From NCBI RefSeq assembly GCF_014202505.1, contig NZ_JACHGW010000006.1, positions 1 to 64,000 on the forward strand: 64,000 bases of DNA. Direction: 5' to 3'. Origin of the DNA: Armatimonas rosea (GTDB taxonomy: Bacteria > Armatimonadota > Armatimonadia > Armatimonadales > Armatimonadaceae). How positions within the stretch are numbered: position 1 is the first letter of the stretch; each line of letters starts with the position of its first letter. A program made the translations under genes and the position numbers. The notes under the pieces are model-generated. The model had not been told where the DNA came from, did not search any database, and worked only from the letters and a program-made list of their open reading frames with translations. Below are positions 31,866-40,092 of the stretch, one piece after another.

Positions 31866-32870
31866 TTGCACGCTCTAACCCTCACACGACGGCAACAGGG
31901 GGCGCTGGTTCCTCTGGGAATCGGGCTCCTGCTCCCCGCGGTTGCGACGGCACTCTACGGCCCCCAGGTCTATCAGCGAGAGCAGATTGCCCGTGGACTC
32001 GCCCCCGCCGTTCGGCTTCGGCTTCCCTCCGGCAAGTCGGCCAAGTCGTTTTCCTTTGACCTTGAGACCCACCGTGTCGAGGTGGAGGCAGTCCGCGCAG
32101 AAACCGCGTCCGAGGATGAGAACCTGAGAGTACGGCACCCTAGGACCGACCTTTTTGTCTTTGACCCGGCGACGGGTGCACTGCTGGCGGAGGGGAGCGG
32201 GAGCACGGCCCGCAGCGGTGAGTTCTCCGACGAGCATGCGATCTCCGCGGACAGGCAATTTATCGCAAAGCCCACCGATCTCTACCTCGACCATGGCTGG
32301 AAGGTGCTGGATCCGAGGGGAAAGGAGCTCAGCACGACTCCCTCCAACCTCTCGCTCTCCCGTGTCCTTCTCTCGCCGCACGGGAAGTACCTGCTGGGCT
32401 GGGGACAGACACACTCGCCGCGCCAGGGACGGGGAGAGGGGATGTACTTTCTGACCGGCCCCCAGAGAGACAATCCCCGGCCGATGCGGGACCTCAGCCG
32501 GTGGGACCTGATCGCCTTCACGCCCGATGAGACCGGGCTGATGGTGGTGTCTCCTGCGCCCCAGGGGCTTTGGTCACGCCTTCGCTACATAGGCCTCTCG
32601 ACCACTGCGAGCTGGGAGTGCACGCTTCCTCAAGAGTCTCTCCCCCCGCAGGCTCTGACTGTCTCCCCTGATGGGCGCTTTGTCGCGGTTGCCTCCCAAA
32701 ATAGCCTTCTTGTCTTTGATGCCCACAACGGGCTACTACTACGGACAATTCCCCGGACCGCGGGCTGGGCGAGTCACTGCATCGTTCGCTTCTCCCCCGA
32801 GAGCCGCTGGCTGGGGGACCTGACACCCGAGGGTGTCGACCTCTGGGACTGGCAAAAACACAGACCCTGA
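31866..32870 (+). CDS. Membrane-anchored beta-propeller protein, paralogue 3
   Basis: A TTG at 31866 is the likely start (334 residues), one base after the stop of paralogue 2. An open frame extends upstream but lies inside paralogue 2. The membrane helix is ALVPLGIGLLLPAVATALYG (residues about 13-32). Propeller blades include VLLSPHGKYLLGWG, IAFTPDETGLMVVSP, LTVSPDGRFVAVASQNSLLV and VRFSPESRWLGDLT, ending GVDLWDWQKHRP. Its length equals that of paralogue 1. The weak TTG and lack of spacing imply coupling to paralogue 2. Confidence 0.7.
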   Translation: MHALTLTRRQQGALVPLGIGLLLPAVATALYGPQVYQREQIARGLAPAVRLRLPSGKSAKSFSFDLETHRVEVEAVRAETASEDENLRVRHPRTDLFVFDPATGALLAEGSGSTARSGEFSDEHAISADRQFIAKPTDLYLDHGWKVLDPRGKELSTTPSNLSLSRVLLSPHGKYLLGWGQTHSPRQGRGEGMYFLTGPQRDNPRPMRDLSRWDLIAFTPDETGLMVVSPAPQGLWSRLRYIGLSTTASWECTLPQESLPPQALTVSPDGRFVAVASQNSLLVFDAHNGLLLRTIPRTAGWASHCIVRFSPESRWLGDLTPEGVDLWDWQKHRP

Positions 32871-32880
32871 AAACACAACG

Positions 32881-34203
32881 ATGCGACTGAAGAACACTCC
32901 CGCTCCTCGTAGCCAGGCCGCACCGACGCAGTACAGTACGGCACCCGCACCAACGGCATCTACGACCGCCACGACGCCCTCGGTGACTGCGAGCGTCGCA
33001 GCTCCCGTGCAGACGCGTCCAGGCCGACGGCGGTGGCGACGGCTTGGGCTCTTGGCATGCTTTCTTACCCCGCTTGCCGTGCTCGGGACCAAGGTGCCAC
33101 GCCTTCTGGCAGCTCAGCAGCAGCAAGCGTTTCTTCGGAGCCCCGAGGCACGCGAGTCATTGCTCGTCCCGCCCGGCTGGGATGCCGTCACGAGCTCCTT
33201 TTCCCCGGATGGCAAGACCCTTGCGGTGGTGGTAAGCAAGCCGTATCCCAAGTCCTACGCGGGGCTCATGCTGCCCGCGTATGTCAGTTTCTGGGACTGG
33301 AAAGCCCGTAAGGAGCTAGGGACGAGAGTGCCGCTCATCAGCTGGGCGACCCCCTTGGTCTGGAGCAACAAGGGTAAGGAGCTGATCCTGCCGGGGGCCA
33401 AGGCGAGGCGGGTCGAGGTTGCCACGGGTAAGGTTACGCCTCTCGCACCCAATGTCGCCTTTGCCACCGACGGCAAGCTCATGATCCGTAACCGTCCTGA
33501 AGAGGCGGTCTCCAAGTGGGTTCAAGGGGATCGGGTCGCACGGCGCATGTTCACGTCGTTCACCGTGGCGGATGTCGGCACCGGAAAAGCGCTTGGCCGC
33601 CTCAAGCTTCCGCCGTCGTTCCTTGCGGATGAGGGGCTCGTCTCAACACAGCGCTGGAGCTTCTCGCCCGACCACCGTCACGTCGCCTTGGCGATGCTGA
33701 ATTTTGGGACGCGCAACACAACCTCATCAACGAGCCTCGTGTACTGGGAGCGGGGGCGAGAGGCTCCGCTCTGGACCGCGGAGATCGAGGACTCCGCACC
33801 GGTCGCCTTCAACGCAGACGGGACACGGATTTACTCCATTGTGCGTGATCTGACGACAACCCGGGATAGCCGCGGCATGACATCGGGCTACAACGGGCCA
33901 CACTTAGTCTGTTTCGATACAAAGACGGGACAGCAGGTGTGGAAAGCGCGCGCCGATGAAGCCCTCTCGGTGTGGAGTAGCGAGCTTCTGGTGACGGGGG
34001 ACAGTGTCCTGGTGACCACGCCCAGCGGGATCCGGCTCTACGACCCCCATGTCCAGTATTGGGGGCCATTGCTGCCGCTGACCGCCTTTGGTTCCACGGG
34101 GTACAGTGGCGTCCCCCGAGTCGCACTCTCGCCCGATGGCACGACCATCGCGGAGCGGTACGAGTTTGGGATTCGGCTACGGCCCCTCGTGGGAGGTGAC
34201 TAA
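32881..34203 (+). CDS. Membrane-anchored beta-propeller protein, paralogue 4
   Basis: ATG 32881 gives 440 residues. The N-terminal 45 residues are a Thr/Ala/Pro/Ser-rich cytoplasmic tail ending in a basic patch (RPGRRRWRRLG). One membrane helix follows (LLACFLTPLAVLGTKVPRLLA) and then a propeller with blades such as SSFSPDGKTLAVVV, WSFSPDHRHVALAML, VAFNADGTRIYSIV and VALSPDGTTIAERY. A tryptophan/aspartate phrase FWDWKARKELG recalls the WDWQK of paralogues 1-3. The stop TAA at 34201-34203 directly abuts the next start. Confidence 0.72.
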   Translation: MRLKNTPAPRSQAAPTQYSTAPAPTASTTATTPSVTASVAAPVQTRPGRRRWRRLGLLACFLTPLAVLGTKVPRLLAAQQQQAFLRSPEARESLLVPPGWDAVTSSFSPDGKTLAVVVSKPYPKSYAGLMLPAYVSFWDWKARKELGTRVPLISWATPLVWSNKGKELILPGAKARRVEVATGKVTPLAPNVAFATDGKLMIRNRPEEAVSKWVQGDRVARRMFTSFTVADVGTGKALGRLKLPPSFLADEGLVSTQRWSFSPDHRHVALAMLNFGTRNTTSSTSLVYWERGREAPLWTAEIEDSAPVAFNADGTRIYSIVRDLTTTRDSRGMTSGYNGPHLVCFDTKTGQQVWKARADEALSVWSSELLVTGDSVLVTTPSGIRLYDPHVQYWGPLLPLTAFGSTGYSGVPRVALSPDGTTIAERYEFGIRLRPLVGGD

Positions 34204-35514
34204 GTGCGCCTGACCACAAACACGCCCACACCGACCACGCAAACACAACCCACAAGCCAGCACATCACGGCCCCTACACCTGTCGTGGCCGCTTCAACGG
34301 TGCTGGTGACGACGGGCGCTCGGACGCGTCGGAGGCGCAGCAGTAGTGGGCATCTCGTGCTCTGGGGCACGTTGCTGGTGCCGGTGGTGGCACTTGGGCT
34401 GGCGCTGAGACCCGCCGTGCAAACACAGCTGGTTGAGCGGCGGCTTGCGCCGCGCCAGCTCCTGGCCGTGTTGCCTGGCACGGAGACAAATGGGATGGCG
34501 CTGAGCGCGAATGGTCGCTATATGGCGGTGCGGTCTCTCAAGCTAGAACGTGGAAGTGGTGAGGGGATTGCATGGCTCAACCAGACCCAGGTCTACGACA
34601 CAGGCACAGGCAAACAACTCGGAACGGTTCGCACTCCTGATGGCACCTCTTCTATGGTCGGAATCACCGCGGATGGCACACGGATAGTGACAGCGGAGTA
34701 CGGTAACGCGAAGAAAAACCAGGGGCAGCTGAGCTGGTGGGATGTGGCTAGCGGCAAGCCGATTAATACGGTCACCTACCCTAGTACCACCGCTGAGAAC
34801 CTGCTCTCCGTCGCGGGAACGGAGCTTCTGGAGTCTCAGGACGGGGTGCTGACGTTGCGGAGTACGGAGACGGGAGCACTGCTGGCTCGCTTTCCCATCC
34901 CCTCAACTCTAGCGGGGCAGCCGACCAATCCACGCTGCTACCAGCTCGCGCTCTCCCCCAATTCTCAGTGGGTCGCGGCGCGTGTCTCCCTCAAAAACAG
35001 CACAGGGCTCTACGGTCTCGTGGGCGCGGAGCTGGTGCTCTGGAAGCGCGGCGAGCAAAAGCCCCGCTGGAGTTTCCCCGTTCGCGAGCATAACGCGGCG
35101 AACACGGTCATGGTCGCCAATGATGGCACGGTGCTAGCAACGGTCGAGAAGGTAATACAAGACGCCAGGCAATTCATCAATCTCAATGATGCCATGTATC
35201 GGGGAGTGATCTGCCTGGACGCAACTACAGGCAAGGAGCGCTGGTTTATCCCGCACGGTAAGGGCTTCACGGGGCTTACGTATGCCCTCGCAATCGACCC
35301 GGCACGAAACCGGGTGGCCCTGCGCTACGGGGAGCGCTTTATCGGGCTACATCGCCTGACGGATGGGAGCCTGATCTCCACGATTGATACCCGGCAGAAA
35401 ATCAGTAATGGAGGGGTTTTGGGAGAGCGGGTGCGCTTCTCCGACGATGGCAAGACCCTGTATGACCGACAAGTCGGTGGGATTGCCGTCTGGAGCCTGG
35501 AGGGGCTGAAGTGA
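34204..35514 (+). CDS. Membrane-anchored beta-propeller protein, paralogue 5
   Basis: It starts with GTG 34204 immediately after the stop of paralogue 4 (436 residues). Like paralogue 4 it has a long Thr/Pro/Gln-rich tail of about 40 residues, a basic patch (RTRRRRSSSG) and one helix (LVLWGTLLVPVVALGLALRP). Blades include MALSANGRYMAVRSL, VGITADGTRIVTAEYG, LALSPNSQWVAARVSL and VRFSDDGKTLYDRQVGGIAVW, closing with a WSLEGLK variant of the terminal motif. Its stop TGA overlaps the GTG of the YaeQ-like gene. Confidence 0.72.
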   Translation: MRLTTNTPTPTTQTQPTSQHITAPTPVVAASTVLVTTGARTRRRRSSSGHLVLWGTLLVPVVALGLALRPAVQTQLVERRLAPRQLLAVLPGTETNGMALSANGRYMAVRSLKLERGSGEGIAWLNQTQVYDTGTGKQLGTVRTPDGTSSMVGITADGTRIVTAEYGNAKKNQGQLSWWDVASGKPINTVTYPSTTAENLLSVAGTELLESQDGVLTLRSTETGALLARFPIPSTLAGQPTNPRCYQLALSPNSQWVAARVSLKNSTGLYGLVGAELVLWKRGEQKPRWSFPVREHNAANTVMVANDGTVLATVEKVIQDARQFINLNDAMYRGVICLDATTGKERWFIPHGKGFTGLTYALAIDPARNRVALRYGERFIGLHRLTDGSLISTIDTRQKISNGGVLGERVRFSDDGKTLYDRQVGGIAVWSLEGLK

Positions 35515-36026
35515 AGTACAGCTTCACGCTCCTCGAAGACGGCGAGCGTGAGAAGCTGATCCTGGAGAGTGGCGGGGACCTTCCGCGCCACGTCGTGCTG
35601 AAGCTGCTGGCCTATCTCCTCTACCGAAAACAGCACGCGCTGGAGATCGAGAAGGGGGTAGGGCAGCGCCACAAGCCGGACTTGGTCGCGCAAAACCCCG
35701 TCACGGGGCAGGTTCAGCTCTGGATCGACTGTGGCCAGATCGAGACCGATCGGCTGGGGCGCATTGTTGCCAAGAACCGCCACGCGGAGGTAGTCGTGGT
35801 GAAGGCAACCGCGCGTGAGGCCGAGCGCTACGCGGCCGTGGCGGCCAGAGATGTCACGGGGCACGCGACGGTTCTCGGCTTCGACGACGGCTTCACGGAG
35901 CGTTTTGTGGAGCTGCTACGCGGCACCAACACCGTTGAGGTCGTGTGCTTGGAGGAGACGATCCGTATTGTGCTCAACGGCGAGGCGCTGGAGAGTGCTA
36001 GGCAAGCCTGCTCTTGCCGGGCGTGA
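35511..36026 (+). CDS. YaeQ-like protein (PD-(D/E)XK nuclease fold)
   Basis: The 171-residue protein resembles the YaeQ family (PF07152), small proteins with a restriction-nuclease-like core whose activity is unproven. Visible features are LKLLAYLLYRKQHALEIEKG and RHKPDLVAQNPVTGQVQLWIDCGQIETDRL, where PDL...WIDCGQ matches the usual PDVW...WIEVG core (acidic residues at about 64 and 79). No membrane segment is present. GTG 35511 overlaps the stop of paralogue 5 (GTGA), so it is translationally tied to the propeller array. The 3' end overlaps the convergent TolB-like gene by 29 bp. Confidence 0.65.
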   Translation: MKYSFTLLEDGEREKLILESGGDLPRHVVLKLLAYLLYRKQHALEIEKGVGQRHKPDLVAQNPVTGQVQLWIDCGQIETDRLGRIVAKNRHAEVVVVKATAREAERYAAVAARDVTGHATVLGFDDGFTERFVELLRGTNTVEVVCLEETIRIVLNGEALESARQACSCRA

Positions 36027-36930
36027 GAAACACGGCGAGCGCGCTCAAGCAGCCCCGCCGCGATGATTTTCCATCTTTCCAGCTGGGGGGATCACTAAAG
36101 AGCGTGTCATCGGCGAGGCACTCCTGGCCGATGCCATCGGTCTGGATGCGCCAGAGGCTGGAGTCGTTGAGGAAGTAGATCGTCTTGCCATCCGGGGAGA
36201 AGGCCGGGTTGCGCGGGCTCGTCCCCGATTTTTTAAAGACCCCGAGTGCGCGAGCCGGTGCGCCCGGTGCGTCCGCGTAGAACAGCTCGTGGCGGAACTC
36301 CTGCGGGTCGGCGATAAAGGTAAAGCCCGTCCCGACCGGAGCGAAGCGCGGGTTGCAGACCGCGCCGCCCTTGGTGTAGAGGTAGACCGGGGCGGCCTTG
36401 GTACGCAGGGAGACCGTGGCAATCCCATTGCGCGTGTTCTCGTCTTCGTAGGCCCAGAACGCGACGGTCTGGTTGTCCAGTGCGACATGCGGGTTCATGG
36501 CGCAGCGGTAGTCCTGGCCGGAGTGCGTCGTAAAGTCTGTGCCATCGATTCGGACCGAGGCAATACCACCTGCCGTATGATTCGGGCCGATCCAGTGGGA
36601 GTACATAAAGACAATGCGCGAGCCGTCTGGGGTGACCGTGGGAGCACCGTGAAAGTGGCGCGACTTTGACAGGAGTGGGGTGTTTTCGCCACTGCCCACC
36701 TCAACGCGCCAAAGCGCGCTCTGGTCGTCGTAGAGCTTCTCGGTGCGGGAGTAGATCACCGCGGAGCCATCGGGGGTGAAGGCGGGATGGTAGGCGTAGA
36801 TTCCCGGCGCGGTGAGGGGCTTCACCTCCCGCGCGACCAGGTCAAAGAGAAACAGCCCCAGGTGCTTACCGCCCCAGGGGGAGAAGACAAGCCAGCGGCC
36901 GTCGGGGGAGAGATCAAATGTCCGGCTCAT
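35998..36930 (-). CDS. TolB-like WD40/PD40 beta-propeller protein
   Basis: The 310-residue protein has repeated PD40 motifs: LSPDGRWLVFSPWGGKHLGL, PAFTPDGSAVIYSRTEKLYD, PTVTPDGSRIVFMYSHWIG and PAFSPDGKTIYFLNDSSLW. This is typical of TolB-type six-bladed propellers. No signal peptide is seen at ATG 36930, unusual for TolB-like proteins and perhaps a sign that it is cytoplasmic. It lies 20 bp downstream of the Gfo/Idh/MocA gene on the same strand and probably shares its transcript. The extreme C-terminus overlaps the YaeQ-like gene. Confidence 0.85.
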   Translation of the reverse strand: MSRTFDLSPDGRWLVFSPWGGKHLGLFLFDLVAREVKPLTAPGIYAYHPAFTPDGSAVIYSRTEKLYDDQSALWRVEVGSGENTPLLSKSRHFHGAPTVTPDGSRIVFMYSHWIGPNHTAGGIASVRIDGTDFTTHSGQDYRCAMNPHVALDNQTVAFWAYEDENTRNGIATVSLRTKAAPVYLYTKGGAVCNPRFAPVGTGFTFIADPQEFRHELFYADAPGAPARALGVFKKSGTSPRNPAFSPDGKTIYFLNDSSLWRIQTDGIGQECLADDTLFSDPPSWKDGKSSRRGCLSALAVFLTPGKSRLA

Positions 36931-36950
36931 CTTCTTGGTTTTCGGGCTTT

Positions 36951-37991
36951 CTAAGCGTAGGGACCCGCGCCCGCCTTGGCGTAGATGGCGTTGAGGAGCG
37001 CGACCACACGCACCCCTTCCTCGGGCTTGATGAGCGACTCTTTGCCCTCACGGACCGCGGCGATAAAGTCCCGGTAGTTGGCCTCGTGCTGGTTCGACGA
37101 GAGCGCGAGGGGATCGGCGGCTTTGTTCTCCGCGCCGGTCTCTTCCGCCACTGCCGCGCTCGCTTCCTCAAAGGGCTCACGGGTCTTGAACTTGACCAAG
37201 GTCTCCCCATCGAAGGCCGCGCTGCCGTCGGTGCCGCAGATCAGCACCCGCTGCGCCATGCCATCGTAGGCGAGTGTCGTTCCCGTGATCGTGGCGATGG
37301 CTCCGTTCTTCAGGCGCACGGTCGCCACTCCCAGGGTCTCGGCCTCAATATCCCGGAACTTCCCGAGGGAGCAGACCGCATGGAGCACCTCGTCCCAGTC
37401 GCCTGCCAGCCAGAGCAGGCGATCGACCATGTGCACGCCTTGGTTGGTGAGGACGCCGCCATCGAGGTCCCAGGTTCCCCGCCACGCGCCCGAGTCGTAG
37501 TAGCTCTGGGCGCGGTACCACGGGGTCTCGCAGTGGACATAGACCAGCTCGCCAAACGCCCCAGCCTGCACCGCGCGGCGCACTTTCTGGACACCCGCAT
37601 TGAAGCGCTGCTGGAAGATGCCGCTCAGCACGACACCCGCCTCCTTTGCCGCCGCCACCGCCGCCGCCGCGCGCTCCGCATTGGTATCGAGTGGCTTCTC
37701 TGAGAGCGCGTGCCGCCCGGACTTAACCACTTGAATCGCGTGCTGGGCATGAAGCCCACTGGGCGAGGTGACCGCCACGGCGTCGATATCGTCGCGTGCC
37801 AGCAGGCTCTCCAGCGAGTCGTGCATCGGGATTCCCCACTTCTCTCCAAAGGCAGCTCGCCGCCCCGGATCGCTCTCTGCTCCCGCGACCAGCACCGCCG
37901 TGCCGTCTTTCTCTAGCCCATCGCGAAAGGTCCGCGCGTGCAGCCCCGCGATCCCGCCACAACCCACAATCCCAAAGCGCAGTGGTTTCAT
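36951..37991 (-). CDS. Gfo/Idh/MocA-family NAD(P)-dependent oxidoreductase
   Basis: The 346-residue protein (start ATG 37991 chosen because GAGG lies 6 nt upstream; ATG 37997 would leave no spacing) has the Rossmann motif FGIVGCGGIAGLHARTF at residues 5-21. It also has AVTSPSGLHAQHAI and the catalytic-lysine signature GRHALSEKPLDTNAERA (EKP at about residue 100). The C-terminal domain holds GGVLTNQGVHMVDRLLWLAG, in which the HxxD pair is family-typical. The likely role is oxidation or reduction of a sugar or inositol derivative; the substrate is unknown. Confidence 0.9.
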   Translation of the reverse strand: MKPLRFGIVGCGGIAGLHARTFRDGLEKDGTAVLVAGAESDPGRRAAFGEKWGIPMHDSLESLLARDDIDAVAVTSPSGLHAQHAIQVVKSGRHALSEKPLDTNAERAAAAVAAAKEAGVVLSGIFQQRFNAGVQKVRRAVQAGAFGELVYVHCETPWYRAQSYYDSGAWRGTWDLDGGVLTNQGVHMVDRLLWLAGDWDEVLHAVCSLGKFRDIEAETLGVATVRLKNGAIATITGTTLAYDGMAQRVLICGTDGSAAFDGETLVKFKTREPFEEASAAVAEETGAENKAADPLALSSNQHEANYRDFIAAVREGKESLIKPEEGVRVVALLNAIYAKAGAGPYA

Positions 37992-38022
37992 GAACATCCT
38001 CAGTGCTTCCTAAAGTTTGTTC

Positions 38023-38028
38023 ATTATA
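38023..38028 (-). promoter_or_regulatory. -10 box (TATAAT) of the Gfo/Idh/MocA gene
   Basis: TATAAT on the minus strand lies 31 nt before ATG 37991, leaving room for a leader that includes the GAGG Shine-Dalgarno. No convincing -35 is seen. Confidence 0.4.
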
Positions 38029-38055
38029 GCTTGTCAATCTTGCCGGAACCACGTG

Positions 38056-38116
38056 AGCCCTGAGAACAAGTAAGCCCGGACAACGAGTGTCCGGGCTTGA
38101 GAGGGCTACGGGCTGC
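38056..38116. repeat. Dispersed hairpin repeat (family with 40101-40202)
   Basis: A perfect 11-bp stem (AAGCCCGGACA at 38072-38082 with TGTCCGGGCTT at 38088-38098, loop ACGAG) is preceded by CCTGAGAACAAGT and followed by GAGAGGGCTACGGG. The same blocks recur at 40093-40202. It may also terminate the minus-strand gene ending at 38117, but no T-run supports that. Confidence 0.6.
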
Positions 38117-38584
38117 CTACATTCCCAGATTAAAGAACGGCTCGGGCTCAGCGGCGAGCGGGGCGGTGAAGAGCTCCTCGCCGATCAAGAACGAGAGCAC
38201 CCGGTCGAGCTGCGCGACACGGTTCTGGAGCTCCTCGCTGCGGTGCGTGTAACGCTCTTGCACTTTATCGCGTCGGTCCCAGAGTGCCTCGATCTGCGCC
38301 GTGATCGCCACCTGCTCGCTCTCCTCCTCTTGAGCGAGGCTCTCCAGCGAGCTCATCAAGTCACGCTTCTGCCAGGCTAGCTCCCCGACAAGGGTCTCCG
38401 GGTCGAACGTGGACTTCCGGGAGAGGATGTTCTGCACAATCCGGCGCTGCTGGTCGGCGGGGAGGTGGGTGGGGAGGGCGGCTAGCAGCTCCAGGATCAG
38501 CTCGGGGCGCTCGGTAAGGCTGACGTCCTGGGGCGCGGTGAGGGCGATTGGGCGGGGAAGGAGAGGGTTGGTAAAGCTACTCAT
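38117..38584 (-). CDS. Hypothetical coiled-coil protein
   Basis: The 155-residue protein starts at ATG 38584 (MSSFTNPLLPRPIAL). A much longer open frame upstream runs antisense to trhO and is not real. The C-terminal half is a long charged helix (SLESLAQEEESEQVAITAQI and RYTHRSEELQNRVAQLDRVL), predicting a coiled coil. No family is recognised; it is probably cytoplasmic. The 87-bp space to the divergent trhO holds the promoters of both. Confidence 0.6.
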   Translation of the reverse strand: MSSFTNPLLPRPIALTAPQDVSLTERPELILELLAALPTHLPADQQRRIVQNILSRKSTFDPETLVGELAWQKRDLMSSLESLAQEEESEQVAITAQIEALWDRRDKVQERYTHRSEELQNRVAQLDRVLSFLIGEELFTAPLAAEPEPFFNLGM

Positions 38585-38656
38585 CGTTGTTAATCGGTTC
38601 CTACTGGAGATATGCCATATATTTCTCGGAACAGAAGCTAAGTTTTTTAGGGGCGG

Positions 38657-38662
38657 TAAAAT
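38657..38662 (+). promoter_or_regulatory. Extended -10 (GGTAAAAT) of trhO
   Basis: GGTAAAAT ends 9 nt before the ATG at 38672; AAGTGA is the only sequence between box and start that could help ribosome binding. Confidence 0.5.
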
Positions 38663-38671
38663 GCAAGTGAA

Positions 38672-39565
38672 ATGACCTACGCGATCGCTGCCTTCTACCG
38701 ATTTGTCCCACTCACCCCCGAGCGGGTGCTTGCCCTCCGCGACCAGCTCCTCTCCTTGGGGAAGGCGCAGGGGATTCAAGGGCTGATCCTGCTGGCAACC
38801 GAGGGAATCAACGCGACTATCTGCGCGCTCCCCGAGGCGTTGGCGGCATTTAAGACGGCGCTGGTCGCGCTCCCGGAGTTTGCGGACCTCACCTTTAAGG
38901 ACTCGTTCTCCGAAACACCCGCATTTCGGCGGCTGACCATCCAGATCCGCGAGGAGATTGTCACCGCGGAGCTGCCCGGTCTCTACCCGACCTCGACACA
39001 GCACCGCCACCTGGCTCCCAAGGAGTGGCACGCGCTCTTGGAGCGGGGGGAGGACGAGGTCGTGGTGGTGGATACCCGCAATACCTACGAGACCAAGATC
39101 GGGAAGTTCAAAGGGGCGGTCGCGCCCCCGATCCGGCAGTTCTCGGAGTTTGGGCGCTTTATCGACGAGAACCCGCTGCCGCAGGACAAGACTGTCTTGA
39201 TCTACTGCACCGGGGGAATCCGCTGCGAGAAGGCGATCTTGGCGCTCGAGGAGAAGGGCTACGAGAATGTCTACCAGCTCGATGGGGGCATCCTCAACTA
39301 CTTTGCCGAGTTCCCCGACGGTGGCGCGTTCGAGGGGGAGTGCTTTCTCTTCGACCACCGTGTCGCGGTAGACAGCAAGCTCCAGCCGTCGCAGCAGTAT
39401 AGCCTCTGCCCCCACTGCGGCGACCCCGCGACCGAGAGCTTCGCGTGTGGGTACTGCAAGGGGGCAGGCCAGGTCTGTGAGGCGTGTGCGGGCAAGCCAC
39501 ACTGTGGTAAGGCGTGCACTAAGAACTGTGCCTACCACCTGCGACGCCTGGCACAGCGGGTCTAG
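38672..39565 (+). CDS. trhO: tRNA uridine(34) hydroxylase (rhodanese-domain, UPF0176)
   Basis: TrhO hydroxylates U34 of certain tRNAs to 5-hydroxyuridine in an oxygen-dependent reaction. The 297-residue protein has the N-terminal UPF0176 domain (YRFVPLTPERVLALRDQLL, GLILLATEGINATICALPEA). The rhodanese domain contains VVVDTRNTYETKIGKFKGAV, and the catalytic Cys loop is IYCTGGIRCEKAILAL at about residue 184. A Cys-rich tail (CPHCGD, CGYCKG, CEACAG, CGKACTKNC) is typical of the long form and may bind zinc. It shares the CTAG stop 39562-39565 with the convergent BON gene. Confidence 0.93.
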   Translation: MTYAIAAFYRFVPLTPERVLALRDQLLSLGKAQGIQGLILLATEGINATICALPEALAAFKTALVALPEFADLTFKDSFSETPAFRRLTIQIREEIVTAELPGLYPTSTQHRHLAPKEWHALLERGEDEVVVVDTRNTYETKIGKFKGAVAPPIRQFSEFGRFIDENPLPQDKTVLIYCTGGIRCEKAILALEEKGYENVYQLDGGILNYFAEFPDGGAFEGECFLFDHRVAVDSKLQPSQQYSLCPHCGDPATESFACGYCKGAGQVCEACAGKPHCGKACTKNCAYHLRRLAQRV

Positions 39566-40014
39566 GGCTGGACCAGGAGCTGGTTCATCACCTTGTCCGT
39601 GCCCTGGTTCTCCTTAATCTTCTCCGTGGCGATCTTGGTGGCCTTGGCCTTGAGCGCATTGCTAGAGACATGCCCCTTGATATGGACAATCCCGTCCTTG
39701 GTGTCGATATCGATCTTGTTCTTGGCATCGTTGAGCTCGGTGTCGGCCGTGATCGCGGTCTTGATGAGGGGCGTGACTTCGAGGGCTCCGGTGACGTTCT
39801 GCCCCGCGCCCTTGGCGATCTCCCCAGCGCTATTGGCCATCTTGGCGGCGTTCTCACCCGCCTTCTCGGTCTCCGCCGACGCAGACTGTTTCGCGATCTC
39901 GGTGTCCTTGGACATGCCCTCTCCGGTGTTCTTACAGCCCGAGACCATGCCAAGCGTGAGCAGTGCGAGCGTTGCGCCGATGCTGTGGCGCAGGATGTTT
40001 TCCGTGTGAATCAT
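39562..40014 (-). CDS. BON-domain lipoprotein
   Basis: ATG 40014 is preceded by AAGGAGAA and gives 150 residues. A lipoprotein signal (HSIGATLALLTLGMVSGCKN, Cys at about residue 25) is followed by a short helical linker rich in Ala/Glu/Lys and one BON domain at about residues 80-148. Its motif is AITADTELNDAKNKIDIDTKDG, then VHIKGHVSSNALK, with the conserved Gly. BON domains bind phospholipid and are typical of OsmY/DolP-type envelope-stress proteins. It is probably anchored in the periplasm. Confidence 0.88.
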   Translation of the reverse strand: MIHTENILRHSIGATLALLTLGMVSGCKNTGEGMSKDTEIAKQSASAETEKAGENAAKMANSAGEIAKGAGQNVTGALEVTPLIKTAITADTELNDAKNKIDIDTKDGIVHIKGHVSSNALKAKATKIATEKIKENQGTDKVMNQLLVQP

Positions 40015-40092
40015 AGGGGTGATTCTCCTTTTCTGTGACGCTCTATATCCCAATAACCTCCCAAGGTTCCCTGGAATTTAGCGTGTGCTGAG

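Noticed and set aside
38056-38116. Hairpin at 38072-38098 as a simple terminator
   Set aside because: There is no T-run on either side and related sequence recurs at 40093-40227, so a dispersed repeat is more likely.
38585-39538. N-terminal extension of the minus-strand coiled-coil gene
   Set aside because: It is antisense to trhO, which has full UPF0176 and rhodanese motifs; the real start is ATG 38584.
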